Of a DNA stretch of 64,000 nucleotides, positions 43,914 through 56,157 are shown piece by piece (the first letter of the stretch is position 1; the number at the start of each line of letters is the position of its first letter). Source of the DNA: Colias croceus. Lineage: Eukaryota; Arthropoda; Insecta; Lepidoptera; Pieridae. The stretch is taken from contig NC_059555.1 in the NCBI RefSeq assembly GCF_905220415.1, positions 9,168,001-9,232,000 on the forward strand. The letters are read 5' to 3'. The notes beneath the pieces are model-generated. The model did not search any database. It saw only the letters and a program-made list of their open reading frames with translations, and had not been told where the DNA came from. Both the position numbers and the translations under genes were made by a program.

Positions 43914-46189
43914 TTTTCTAGCCATGTGTATGGTGGAGAGGTACTGATTGAAAATTAAGTATTGATTAGATTATTTTGTCATGCATGATTCTTATATCCA
44001 TATCTAGTGTACTATATCCATTTAATACTATATTATCCAGAGACGCAAAAAACAACAACAGACCGCTTCAGCGTGACGCGTAGGTGGTAATAAATTGCTT
44101 GTATATCTTCCTGATGTAATTAAGCTATTAGTTGTTTAATTGAACGTTGTACGATTATCTCAGCAAAAATGGAAATGTAAACACAATATGTTATGGAACT
44201 AAAGAGATTGATGGCATGTGGCATTTTACAAACTGCACTTGACCAGCGTGGATTATGGAGCTTTCCGTCTGTGACCCACGTAATCAAAAGTAAATTTCCA
44301 TAGAAATTATATGTTTCATCGCAATCACATTTTTGTTCATCAAATCAGCCATTTGGTTTCCATTAGCGAAAAGCTAAGTACCTATGGGATAAGATCGTGC
44401 CCTGTGTGAAAAATGTCCTGAAATGAAAAAATATCTTGAAATTAAAGTAGCCTATATAGTATATATATATTATAGAGTTCAAATTAAGAAATCAAAATTC
44501 TAAATGTACTCGCATAACACCTAATATAACAAAATACTAATAATCAAGTTAATAATAAATACCTACATAAGCATACATCAAGACATAGAGCAAAAATTTC
44601 GAATAAAAATCTGTCTAAACTATAAAGTATGCAATAGTTGAGGGTGCCTCAGGGTCTCACCCCAAATTTAAGGGTTCCGTAAATTCTGCTTCAAACGTTT
44701 ATCCATCAAGTTTTAAGCTGCTCTCAAGTTAAGAGCCACACTTGAGTGCGGATTAAAATGCGCGCCCTATATGTTTTACGAATTTTCACCCCGTCTTCTC
44801 TTGAGGTGCAATGCAAAAGGCATAGCATATTTAGGATGGAAGGTCATACATACATGTATGACATAGTCATAAAGACCTTTCATCAGAATACATTCGATAT
44901 TTTTTACGTGGTATATAATTATTATGGTTTTAAATTTAAATAAAAAAAAAACACATTACAAGTGAATACACATTTATTGTTATTGTAAAAAATTAAAACT
45001 TTTTAATTTTTGTAACACATAAGCTATCTGTATAATAAATTCAGTTTTGACAGTTTGTTATTTTTTACGTGAATTAAGGATACTTAATCATTTTTTTTAT
45101 GAAATGAGAGAGAATTACTTATACTTAGGTACTCCTATTTTGACATTATTGGAGAACTTACTAGTATGCAAAAGACTTTTCATAATATTTAATTAAAAGC
45201 AAGCAACGCCACACGATACAGCTTGTATCAATACAATCATTAAAATTTACATACATGTACTGATTTCATAGGACAAGATTTGCGAAGTTTTGCAATACAT
45301 TTAGCAACTTTTGCGAACCATTCATAGTTTTGGAGTGTAGAGCAAAACAAACAGACAATGTTACACCATTGTAGATTGTATATGTAAGAATATAACGGTT
45401 GTTTTCCTTTGATGTTACGGTTCATTATTTTTACTCAATTGTTAGACACATTTTGACCGTAAGGGTGATGGTGTTTGGTGGAAATTATGCTATGGAAACG
45501 AAATTGTGTATCAAATAAAAAAATGTATGAAGAAATACGATTTAGCAAGCTGAGAAAAAACTTTCTATGTGGTGCATAAGATTCAGAGATAATTATTTTA
45601 TTGAAAGACTGTAGAATACTATATAAATATAATTTGTTATACGTATATTAATTCAAAAATTTTGTTTCAAATAAAAAAATAGGCAATAAGTAAATAATTA
45701 ACTAATAGAGTCTACAATGTGATAATTGATAAGTATTGAGTGAAATTGGAATTTTTTAAACTTTTAGAAATTATTAATTTAAATCTCTATAGTACGATAT
45801 AGTATAGCTTTAAACTCGGTTGACTATCCTAAAACTTGCCTAATAAGCAAACAGTAAGATGGGTGCTCGATAAGTCCTGACGTACGCACGTACAAACAGA
45901 CACCTACGTTTCCACAACACATATTTGGTATTCGTATAAAGGATACACGTACTTAATTATTATGGCTTTATGTTACTTAAATAAGCATTCAAGTAATACT
46001 TAAAATCCTTTTGGAAAACTTAATGTGGATGATAATATAAAATTTTGATATTTTTATAGATTTGTATTAAAGTAAGTAAGTAGACTAGGTAGTCGTTATA
46101 TATTTTTTTGGCCAGTAAAAAATGTGATAAAAACATATTATTTGACATTTCGGTTTCATTGCTATTATTATTTTAACATTTATATTAAA
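43914..46189. other. Intergenic sequence
   Basis: A fragment of the RTE-type tail (CTTGACCAGCGTGGATTATGG, 44245-44265) on the + strand; otherwise AT-rich with no supported gene. The open frames at 44746 and 45240 have no family features. Confidence 0.35.
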
Positions 46190-46399
46190 ACTTGCTTCCC
46201 GCCGCGGTTTCACCCGCGTTTTCAAAGAAAAACCCGCATAGTTCACGTTCACTTGGGATTTCCGGGATAAAACCTCTCTATATGTGTGCTAAATTTCATT
46301 GTAATGGGTTCAGTAGTATTTGCGTGAAAGAGTAACAAACACACACACACACACAGACACACACCGTCACAAACTTTCGCATTTATTATATTAGTAGGA
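46190..46399 (-). mobile_element. Non-autonomous Helitron, family A
   Basis: CCCGCCGCGGTTTCACCCGC start with CTAG lost, internal (CA)n at 46338-46368, TC start near 46399. Confidence 0.72.
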
Positions 46400-47482
46400 T
46401 TCATAGATAGAAATAAAACGTAGTTTAAAATATAAATGTTTATTTCTTTATAAAATATAGATGTATATGAAATAGAGACGCATACATGCGAAGCTGCAGG
46501 CGGAAAGTTCTTATAAAAGCTTGTTTCATTTTTGCAATTGTTAGAAAAAGCTCTTAAGCTACTATGGATGAAAAGAAAGACAATTCCAACAAGAAATCAG
46601 TCTTTTCTTTTGAATTAAATGAAGAATGAAGCCGAGGAGCATAGTAGAGTAAAATAAATGCAGTTTTGTTATTTTAGTGTTTTAGTTTTAACAATGATTA
46701 AAATATGTATTCTTCTGTTTTAAAAACATACTGGACTTTAATAAGCAAGCTTTAGCTTGCCTCTATAGAAAATAGCTAGACTATAAAAAAGAGCTACCAA
46801 GAAACTCTGTTTAAAAGGTCCATTGAATTTCCCAAATCGAAGAAATAACAGGTAGGTACATCATATTACTTGGTACAAAGCACGAACAACTTTATCTCTA
46901 AGGTACCTACAAATGAATGCGAGAATCCAATTGAAATATAATTTTCCTTGTTTTATCAAGGAAGCTTTTCTACGCGTGTGAAACCACCGGGCAGAGCTAG
47001 TCTTCATATTTTTTTGGCCTGAAGGTCAAAACAGCGGTCAGCCATGACTCAATATTTTACAACATTATATTCACAAGTCTTTAGCTGCTCTCTAAGGATC
47101 TACCTTTCCTAATACAGATTGAAAGGTCATATCAAAATCAAAATATTTGTTAATTAAAATAATATTCGATCACAACGAATCGAAGTCATGAACGATAATT
47201 TATCGTGACGACGACGTGGAGCTGTCGTGACTTCTTATCTTTGATTGCAATAGTATTTTAATTTTGTGAACTACTTTTACAGCTAGTACCTAATTTAAAA
47301 ACTGTCTAGATTCTTAATTGTATTCGAGAGGGTAATAAAATATCTCAATCAAAACCTAACTTCACATGATTTCTACAAAAAAAAATAAGTCACTGTTCTA
47401 TAAGCTGCGGGTAATTTTAGTAGGAATACATTATTGTGGAATATTTACTAACAAACAATGAAAATCTAGAAAAGCTATATCA
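46400..47482. other. Intergenic sequence with two Helitron 3' remnants
   Basis: GCGAAGCTGCAGGCGGAAAG near 46489 and CCACCGGGCAGAGCTAG ending 47001 are eroded Helitron ends. Nothing else supported. Confidence 0.4.
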
Positions 47483-47661
47483 CAGCTGAAGAGTTTGTTT
47501 GTTTGTTGGAACGCGCTAATCTCGGGAACTACTGGTCCGATTTGAATAATTATTTCGGTGTTAGATAACCCAATTTATCGAGGAATTTTATTTTATATTA
47601 CTTTATATGTTTGCCCATTTATATAATCTAGCTAAGACCAACAGAAGCGGAGCAGAGCTAG
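47483..47661 (+). mobile_element. Non-autonomous Helitron, family B
   Basis: CAGCTGAAGAGTTTGTTTG start (TC end lost), GAACGCGCTAATCTCGGG, end GCAGAGCTAG|T at 47658-47661. Confidence 0.7.
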
Positions 47662-48066
47662 TTTAAAATAATAATTGGACCTATATCTCACATCATAGAC
47701 CATACCTACATCTATCTTAATACCACATCTAATAAAAAAACAACATACGTAGGACACTTGAATTTCACTTCCTTAAAACAATAGACATCAGCACAGAAAA
47801 ACATAATAACTGGATAATGGTCTATACTCTATGGTGTATGCCCATACTAAGATGGCGGAACAACCTGAGGTCAAATGATTACATTTGCGAGATATTCAGA
47901 CTCGGCCCCGTTAAATTGTTGATGACAACGCTAAATATGTTATTTTATGAGCTGAGATTTTTACCTTTTATCAGGACATGCGCATTTGTATAAAGATTTT
48001 TGTTGTTATTTAGTTTAAATTTCCCTTGCTAAGTAAATGTGTATCATTAAAATGTAACGACGAGTC
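47662..48066. other. AT-rich intergenic sequence
   Basis: No supported feature. Confidence 0.4.
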
Positions 48067-48069
48067 TTA

Positions 48070-48292
48070 CGGTGCATTCACATCATACAAGCGAATTCTA
48101 ACCACACTATGACAAATTATTTTAGTGTAAACAAGCATAGAGTATTCTTTCGTTGTTATAAGTGCGTTCGAAAAGATTCTATGCAATGTTCTAATACTGA
48201 ACATCACTGAATACGAGTTTACGTTTGCACTAAAAGATCACAAAAGAATGCTCTAGCTCTATGTTCGTTTGATGTAAACAGTAAATGCACCG
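48070..48292. mobile_element. 223-bp MITE with TTA duplication
   Basis: CGGTGCATTCACATCATAC and the complement of GATGTAAACAGTAAATGCACCG form inverted ends. TTA lies at 48067-48069 and 48293-48295. PIF/Harbinger-like by target size. Different end sequence from the element at 31692. Confidence 0.7.
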
Positions 48293-49120
48293 TTATAATA
48301 TGAATTCTCCACAAATAAAGATTTACTTCAATCTAACCACACCTCTAAAGGAATTAATTCCTTTAAAGTTTGAATTGAGGGATAACCTAAACAGTGCACT
48401 AAATCTACCACTTTTTTACTACGTTTTATTGGCGAAAAATTCTATTTTACGCCAATAAAACGAAAAAATTAACTTTAGATCCAATCAAAAATCAAAATAT
48501 CCTTGAAACATATTCTGAATTTGAAAAACTTCAATGAAACTAAACCAGGATATTATAGTAAGATTATCTAGAAATTTGGACACGTACAGTATCTCAAAGA
48601 GATCTGGACATATTGCATTTTACCTCAAAGTTCGAAGTAGGTGCTGCTGTAGGCGGTTATAGCTGCCTTATATGAAAATATCTTTTAATTTAAGAGGCCC
48701 GACCTTCATGATAAGGCACATTAAATGAATTAAAGAGTTTATTTTGTTGTTTGAATGTTTCCTTTTAATATAGACTTGAGGCGAATGCACCTCGAATATA
48801 TTATTACAGCCTTTTGAAGTTTAAGCCAGACAGATTTAAGGGACAATAATACATTTTATGTTTTACTTTCTTTGATTAATACGATAATAAAAGAGTCTGA
48901 TAAAGAGCCTGTAATTACCTATCGTGTAATTTTTACCCTTACTACTTCTTTTTGCTTCTTTCACGTAGCAATGGAGTGATTTTATAACATGATTTTTGTG
49001 TCTGGTTAAGAGCTAAGAGGAGGATTCAGGCTACTTCATCTCATTCCCATTGGAATTTCCTTGAGAAAGCAAGCAAAAATACATAATTAGGCTTGAGACT
49101 GATGTAGGTTATTTTTTCCG
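48293..49120. other. Intergenic sequence with two small hairpins
   Basis: Perfect short inverted repeats: CTAAAGGAATTAATTCCTTTA region near 48343-48366 and CGTTTTATTGGCG with its complement near 48423-48463. No gene. Confidence 0.5.
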
Positions 49121-49186
49121 CCGTGAAACACATCATTCCCATGGGAATTTCCTATGACTATGCGGGTAAAGTCACGAAGTAGCTAG
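49121..49186 (+). repeat. Helitron 3' fragment (family A-like)
   Basis: TTCCCATGGGAATTTCCTAT ... AAGTAGCTAG|T ending at 49186. Confidence 0.45.
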
Positions 49187-49193
49187 TTATCTA

Positions 49194-49378
49194 TCTACAC
49201 GAATATGATAAAACTGTAGAGTTTGTTTGTTTGATTGAACACGCTTATCTCAGGAACTACGGGTCAGATTTGAATAATTATTTCTGTGTTAGGTAGCCCA
49301 TTTATCGAGGAGGCTGTATCATCGCGCTATGATCAATAGGAGAGGAGCAATGTAGGTAAAACCGCGGGACACAGCTAG
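49194..49378 (+). mobile_element. Non-autonomous Helitron, family B
   Basis: TCTACACGAATATGATAAAA start only 7 bases after the CTAG of the preceding fragment; AAAACCGCGGGACACAGCTAG|T end at 49375-49378. Confidence 0.7.
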
Positions 49379-49778
49379 TCTACAATAAAGACGAGATGCT
49401 ACAAACTGCGAGCTTATCAAAAAGCCACAATAAAATGAGTCACCGGTCAACGTTCGGTCTCTGGTTTGATTCCCGGAAACAACTGTTACGTTATCTTGAT
49501 CTCTTAACCGTTTCTATTTGAATACGCGTTAGTTTTTTCTAAGAAACTCTGTGACCCTGATACGGTATACGGAGGTCATTTATTTCGCGCGTAGTTTTGC
49601 GTGTATGTACCCTACCATGGGATCGTGTTATGACATTTTACGGGCTGGTGAACGTTTATTATTCGTTGTTTTGCGTATGTACGCTACTATGTTTGTAATA
49701 TGTCATTATACATATACTGGTTTACTTCTTCGTTTATAGGACTAAAGATATACAGGGACTAAAGGTTAAGAGCTAAGA

Positions 49779-49860
49779 GGAGCTAAGACATATAGAGGGT
49801 AACTTGGATTAACACATAGGATAGGTTTTATCCCGGAAATCGGGTTATTCTTTGAAAACG
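49779..49860 (+). repeat. Helitron family A internal fragment
   Basis: TAGAGGGTAACTTGGATTAA, then ATCCCGGAAATC; both ends lost. Confidence 0.5.
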
Positions 49861-49959
49861 CTAAGCGAAAGCTGATCCAGCATATGCGCATACGCTTGCT
49901 TGCTCACTTCATTTAAATGCGCAGACATATTTAATCTATTTCCACTTCATAAATAATTT

Positions 49960-50122
49960 GTTGATTTACGTAAGTAATTCTATATAATTTCGAGAACTGT
50001 TGTGAATGCTGCGTACACCTGTTATTGATAAATGCTTAATATTAATGAATTTATAATGTTTATTGTATGAATGTCAAATGTATTGTTGGTGTGCCAAATA
50101 AATATAAATAAATAAATAAATC
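49960..50122 (+). repeat. LINE 3' tail with (AAAT)n
   Basis: TTGTTGGTGTGCCAAATAAA followed by four to five TAAA units, as seen at the 3' ends of several lepidopteran LINEs. Upstream coding sequence absent. Confidence 0.45.
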
Positions 50123-51978
50123 ACTTTCTCAAACGTCATAAGTATATGAAACTACCATAATTACAGTAATTGCATATTACAATTATACATTATAATTGTA
50201 TAACATTTGACGCAGGAATGCGGCACGGAGGTCAGATAACGAGTGCAGGGAGGTCACTCCTTGACCCTTAGTTATCCTAATCGACGATTAAACTAACTGC
50301 GCGTTTGGTCCAGTTAAGCTTGCAAATTGCACCTGGTTAAGATGTGCTATATGAAACAGATGTTTAATCTTAAAAAGAAAAGGTTAAAAAATTTAAGAAC
50401 GGTTAGACTAATTTTTTAAATTCAAATTAAGTATGTATTTGAAAAATGTCTAATTATAAATGTTATAATGACAATATTATGTGGATAATACATTATACCC
50501 ATTTCTGGTTAATTATGATTAATTCATTATTTTGCTGAATCTTTTTCCCGAATAGAAATAGAGGGAAACAAAATAAGGGCAATTCTTGGGACATTACCTA
50601 CACAGGATTATCTTATGTTTGATTTTACGCAAGTATTCATTCAGTAAGGATTTAAAACGTCGGGACGCGGGATAGTAATATAAATAAATTAATCGCCTCA
50701 AAGTCTTTAATTTGTAAACATTAACTAAACAGATCTCTTATCCACCGTGGTACAATTATAAACTTCTGTAGTTGAAAGGTCACCAGGATACAGTAAAAAT
50801 ACTTTGATTTACGTACAGGATAAATGCAAAAAATGTTTCTCCTTGCATTCCATGCAGTAACCTTCCGATGGGGTCAGAACGGCGCCAAGACACACAACCA
50901 TCGTTGTTCGAACAGTGGCCAATTGTCTCCGTTTGTGAATGAATGTTTTAAAATAGATTATTCAATGATGAGTTGTGTAAATATGATGATAAATTGAATT
51001 CCGTCTTTGTTGACCTGGTGGAATGTGTAATATGTCTGTATTGGTTGGATAAGGAATGCTATTTTTAGATGCGTTGCGTGCTGTCTCCAGTTTTGGTTCC
51101 TGTAAAAAAGAAATAATTTATTTCGACAAATTTGTGTACGAACATTTTCTCAAGGTGTATCCATCTCCACTATACTTAAATTCTATTAATATCGGGTCAG
51201 TAATTTATCCGTCAAAGTGTAATATATACATAGATAATATGAAGTTAGTTCATCCTGAATCTTCTATAGTGCAAAAATGAAACGCTAAATTTGTAATTTG
51301 TATGTAATAAGCGCAAATTTCGAGAACAGCTGAACAGATTTTGTTAATTCATTTTTAAAAAATTCTTGATGTACAAGTATGGTTATTTTGGAGAAGTCAA
51401 TAAAAATAATAATGCACGTAAAAGCTTTCGAAGATTTTATCAACATGCAACATCCCTCAATTTGAATAAGTACAAAGATGAATACATAGTGTTATATTGA
51501 GCTCGTAATCCCGTGTGGCCCATCAAACCGATTGGGGAGAGCCGTAAAACTTTATTTCCAACCAAACACGACCCATGCGGTCCGCTCCAAATTTAGTCAA
51601 TAAACAAATAATGCATTGTGCTCTGAAATATATTTGAAAATGAAATGATTGTGTTATGAATAATATATGAAATGCATGAAGTTATAATATTTGAATGTTA
51701 TTGGAAAGTGCTTTTTAGTAAACATTTACTCGTTGCAGGTAGAGTTTATAATTTATTTTTGACGTCTTATTTATATTACCTATTTGGATGACATATTGGA
51801 TGGTCGTAGCCTTGGTCGTAGCATTGTACCTACCGTTGTTCAATTGTAAGTGGTCTTGTCTATCAAAAATTGTTGAAATTCTAAGTTATAAATGAAGCTT
51901 AGGAAGGTAACCTAGCTCTGGAGTCTGGTGCATAATATGCTGTAAGTTATAAATTAATAAAGAATAGAAAAAATTCGA
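50123..51978. other. Intergenic sequence
   Basis: GC-balanced patches at 50205-50335, 50860-50940 and 51500-51600 match no repeat seen here; no coding potential recognised. The frame at 51056-51280 has no family features. Confidence 0.35.
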
Positions 51979-52054
51979 TCACGAGGCGGGACTCGAACCC
52001 GCATCCTTTCGCGCCATTCCGGGGCGGATGCCTCACCAACTCAGCCACTCGTGA
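51979..52054 (-). tRNA. tRNA-like gene with atypical anticodon arm
   Basis: Acceptor stem TCACGAG/CTCGTGA is a perfect 7 bp. The T arm GCGGG-TTCGAGT-CCCGC is perfect. A box TGGCTGAGTTGG and B box GGTTCGAGTCC are intact, and TTTTTT follows about 5 bases after the stem. The middle does not fold normally: the best anticodon arm is CGCC-CCGGAAT-GGCG (4 bp), giving GGA with C instead of T at position 33. A serine tRNA would also need a long variable arm, which is absent. It is either a tRNA pseudogene or the head of a young tRNA-derived repeat. The last part of the same sequence (GGGTTCGAATCCC..CCTCGTGA) recurs at about 56158-56181. Confidence 0.45.
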
Positions 52055-52690
52055 ATGCTGTAAGTTTTCATTTAATAAGTAATATTATTTATTTTAATTG
52101 ATATTAATTAAATATTAACTTAATGGTATTTGAGCAACTCTGTTGTATGTTAATAACATTCAAATAAAAGTGAAGGTCGTTTGTTCTTTCATCTTTAATA
52201 ATATAAAAGACCTGCTGACTGAATTTCAGATAAACCGGCAGATCTAACTTTAAATAAATCATTTTTTTCTTAGACTTTATATTCTGTAGTCGAACTTACT
52301 AACGACTACACAAACGAGAAAGCCATAATAAGAATATTATTCTTGTACTAAATGCGCAGCATATGGATACTTGCTTACTCTGTAACTAAGCTTCCCTTTG
52401 TACTAGTAAAATGTGATTAAAACTTAACTACCCTCATCTTGCTTATGAATATTAAGCTTTAGTTTTATGTATTAGGGTCTATTTTTGAGATGCAAGTGAA
52501 CAATTGATGTTTAAGTTACAAACACGTGTGCAGTCTCCCCCAGTGTTTGTCACTAATTTTATTTGTAGTACAGGAGGTTGAAAGGGTTTCTAAAATTGTA
52601 ATTTGATCGGAATGCATATGTATATGGGCTTAAAAAATCTATTTCTTGTCATTTTTATTTGTGCTTTTGCGGAGATATTACTTCTTTAAT
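52055..52690. other. AT-rich intergenic sequence
   Basis: No supported feature. Confidence 0.4.
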
Positions 52691-52772
52691 CGTTCGGGCG
52701 TAGGCGTCGATGGGTGGTGGTCTCTTACCAGTAGACGTCTCACGCATATTTTTTGCCTGCTCTGATATAAAA
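52691..52772 (+). repeat. LINE 3' UTR/tail fragment
   Basis: GTAGGCGTCGATGGGTGGTG ... GCCTGCTCTGATATAAAAAA resembles the tail block shared by several lepidopteran LINEs, ending in an A-run. Confidence 0.4.
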
Positions 52773-53329
52773 AAACTGTATTTAAACGAACTGTATATAA
52801 TATAGCGATTCATTTTAACATATTATCGCTTATAAAACGTTATTCATATTAACCTAAATAAAATTATATACTGAAAGTTTATCAAATTCTTGTTAAAATA
52901 AATAAATGTTTCTTTTTTGTTTCAGGTATACTTCTACAACATAATGTTTTATAGATTAGGTAATCAGGAAATAGTTTTATTTGATAAGATACTTAGAATA
53001 ACAACACAATTTCTTTCAGCTTAATCAATTTCGTATACTTCTCTTATCATTCATACATTTCTAAGTAACATAATGAACGTACTTAGTATTTTTTTAAAGT
53101 CTGTATTAAAACGTTTATTATATTTACTGTCATAATCATTATTTTAAGTAGATATTTTCATTCACATTAACTGTGTAAATACAAGGATATCATAAATTAA
53201 ATTTATGACTGACAATCATGACTTATAATTCATATTACATAATACATATAGATATACATAAAGATGATAATATAGTTTAAAACCATAACTTTATATTGTC
53301 AAATGTTTCACACAATTCGGCAGCTAGCT

Positions 53330-53463
53330 CCCGGCCTACTTAGTTAGGCGCAGTTTAGTGACCGGAGCCGTCTGCGACTCTCGTTAACCGATCTAATGAT
53401 AAAGCTTTTTGTTTTCACATGTGAACATTACTGTGCTTATTTTTAAGCTATTTTTACTAGTAG
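53330..53463 (+). promoter_or_regulatory. Isolated GC-rich block, candidate non-coding first exon
   Basis: 53318-53400 is much GC-richer than the kilobases around it (CTCCCGGCCTACTTAGTTAG, GACCGGAGCCGTCTGCGAC) and matches no repeat in the window. A perfect donor AG|GTAAGT occurs at 53462-53469. A distal promoter with an untranslated first exon is possible. No TATA box or coding frame is evident, so this is inference. Confidence 0.2.
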
Positions 53464-53995
53464 GTAAGTTTAGCTAGTTTTACTAGTCTCTTGGATAGTA
53501 AAATTTTCGTTAGTATGTTAAAAACAAAAGGTATTGAGGATATTTGATTTATAAACTGATGCTGAAAGGGTTTAGTTTAATTTGACGCAGATATCCTTCT
53601 TATATTATAAACGTGAAAACTTGCAAGAATATAATATGGATGTTGGTTGCTTACTTTTGACGCGAAAATTGCTGAACAGATTTTGATGATACTCGACAAT
53701 TATAAAGCTAATCCATATTTTGTTCGTAATTATAAACATAAATATAAAACTTACGTTACACTAAACTATGTTTTTCATTAAATAGGTAGGTCATCTTACA
53801 TTCGTTGATTCGCTGCTATGCACATGTTCTATTTATTTAGTTCATTGTGGTTGTTTATAATAATTTTATACTTTTCAAAAATGTGTTTCTTATATTAAAT
53901 TGTGTTGTTTTCTTTCGGACCGTTTCTCCGATAATAATTATTTTGTTAGTTTGACTGTAACGCATACATTATATTATTAGGTTATTCTACTAATA

Positions 53996-54142
53996 TTATA
54001 AATGCGACAGTTGGATGGATGTTCGATAGTCTTTCACGCAAATACTACTGAACCGATTACAATGAAAAATCGTATGTAGGTAGTCGAAGACCCAGAATAA
54101 GAAATATTGAAAACGCGGGCGAAGCCACGGGCAGAAATCTAG
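53996..54142 (+). mobile_element. Non-autonomous Helitron, family A, internally deleted
   Basis: TCTACTAATATTATAAATGC start; CGCGGGCGAAGCCACGGGC hairpin; CTAG|T at 54139-54142. Both ends are intact, but the middle (GGATTAACACAT to GGGAACGGGAAC) is missing. Confidence 0.78.
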
Positions 54143-54987
54143 TAAATAATAAAGCAACGTTTAAACTATCGAGTAAAAAAAATATTTATAAGAATAAGAT
54201 CAACGAAGCTCATCTAAACATAGTTCCCTTGTAAGTAATTGCTAAGTGGGCACAGTTCACCAATTACTGACGTAGTTATTTTTAATTGAAACTGAATGAG
54301 TATCGACATCCTCATACAGATCCCGTTTCGTTCAATCTGGATGACATCCGGCGTGAATTGTGTACAGGGTGTTCGAAATTTGGGTGCATTTTTAATATAT
54401 CTACATATTTGAATCATAGAGAGATTAAAAGTTAAGATAGATAATTATGGATAATACATAATATAAATCCCTACATAAATAAAAAGGATTCTCAATTTCC
54501 TTTGGTCAAGGCATCACGCGGGAAACTGAACGCAACTGCACCGATTTTGATAATACTTTTTTTGGTCTATTCCTTATCTTGAGTAGAAGGATGTTATAAA
54601 AGAAAAAGTTACGCTTAAAAAATGAGATAACTTAACGAACAATTATTATTAAACTTCACGGGATCGGCAATTCGCGCGGAAACAGGACAAAGTCTTGTGT
54701 CATGTAGGTCATTGTAGTTGTGTGTAAAAGTCGACCTAAAAATATGATGAATTCTCCAGAAATATATAAAAACAAGCACCCCTTATACTTTAAATCACAA
54801 ATAGGTTACAGGGACAATCTCACAGATAAGAGTCAACGACCACCAAATTTGAACAACACAGTCTTTGTGGGGTGATCCCCTCTGGTATAAAAAGATACAT
54901 CAGCGATATTTGATAGCACTTTAAATATTTAGGACTAGGTTTTTGTAGACTCAGATCATGTATACTTTGAGCCTTGTAATATGAAGA
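54143..54987. other. Intergenic sequence
   Basis: No gene supported. Confidence 0.4.
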
Positions 54988-54991
54988 TTAA

Positions 54992-55899
54992 CCCTTAGCT
55001 GGTATCGCTAAACTTGGCCAACATAACTGGTATCGGGGGTAAAAAAAGACCCCACGAGAAAATTAAAAATAATTGTTATAAAAACAGGTTTTTTTACTTT
55101 TTAATCCTCTTTTATTAATAAAGTAACTCTTAAAGTAAGCATTTAACGACAATATAGTGCTCTATAAAGTAATGAACCATACTAATTTTTCAAATCAAAT
55201 TATATCTTATTTTTGGTTTAATTTTAGTGATGTTCACTTTGAGATCCATAAATTCTACAAAAACTAAAAATTAACATAAAAATATTCTAACTTTAGTTTT
55301 CTTATACAGTCTAAACAAAAAAAATGACAACTTATATGAACCAGTAACAAAATTCTTAGTAAAATTTCTAACATTTAGAACATATGATCGCTGTTCGCCA
55401 GAGGTATGACTAGCTGCTTCTTCTTCATCATCATCTCCTTCGCTGCTACTATCAGAACTTGAAGTTGAGGAGTCAGCTTCTAACATACTCTTCTTCCTAA
55501 CAATCACTTATTTGTTCATCATCACTTACAGAAGCAGCTGGTCTGTTGAAGGTTTCCGGTTCATTTTCTTCTATTTCGTCATCTAATAATTCAGCTATTT
55601 GATCGTCAGTCAAAAAACTCTCCATAATGATCGTTTATAACTCAAAAAATAAAGAAAATAATTTTAGAATAAATTCAGACAAACTTACACAAATGGTATC
55701 GGGGGTGATTTTTGACCCCAGCAGTGTACGTACCTCGGCTCCTTGTAACAGAAAAGTAACACTTGTATGTCGTCCATCTCACGCCCGAGATGTTATGAGA
55801 TTAGCTAGATGAACAAGAGTATAAGTTATAACACTAAAGAGTTATGACCAAAATTTCGTTGCACTGGGGTGATTTTTGACCCCCGATACCAGCTAAGGG
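54992..55899. mobile_element. piggyBac-type element, deletion derivative
   Basis: TTAA at 54988-54991 and 55900-55903 flank 908 bp with inverted ends CCCTTAGCTGGTATCG. TTAA targets and CCC-starting ends are diagnostic of piggyBac elements. GGTATCGGGGGT followed by an AAA/TTT-GACCCC segment recurs three times (near both ends and at 55696), likely subterminal transposase sites. It retains only a fragment of a transposase on the - strand. Confidence 0.88.
55300..55625 (-). pseudogene. piggyBac transposase N-terminal fragment
   Basis: From the ATG at 55625, 42 codons of acidic sequence (LTDDQIAELLDDEIEENEPE...) run to a TAG at 55497-55499. The next frame, from about 55507, continues with another acidic and serine-rich stretch (DSSTSSSDSSSEGDDDEEE) that reads naturally on from it, so one frameshift separates them. 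Such acidic N-termini precede the catalytic domain in piggyBac (PGBD) transposases. The catalytic DDD region is absent. Confidence 0.6.
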
Positions 55900-56023
55900 T
55901 TAATAATCTGTTTGAAAGATTAAAGTGTTGATTAGACAAAAAATAACCTATATTTCTTACAACATTTTAAATTATCTGTAGGTACCTATACAAAGTCAAA
56001 CAAATTCAAATGTTTAAATGGTG

Positions 56024-56156
56024 TAGCGCCCGGCAAACTTCTTGGCCAAAAAGTAGCGTGGTGCGGGAAGTTTGCGCATCAAGTTTTAGTACATTTTTAT
56101 ATGCGCAAGCTTCCCCCACCACGCTACTTTTTGGCCAAGAAGTTTGCCGGGCGCTA
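56024..56156. repeat. 56-bp-arm near-perfect hairpin
   Basis: Arms 56024-56079 and 56101-56156 match at 54 of 56 positions (TAGCGCCCGGCAAACTTCTT...), with a 21-base loop. They are GC-rich compared with the flanks. A tRNA T-arm-like GGGTTCGAATCCC follows directly (56159-56171). Confidence 0.88.
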
Positions 56157-56157
56157 T

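Noticed and set aside
44746..44943. 65-codon + strand frame
   Set aside because: No domain, no splice context, AT-driven composition; chance.
49551..49739. 62-codon + strand frame
   Set aside because: Contains a near-duplicated short segment (GCGTATGTACSCTAC) but no recognisable protein; chance.
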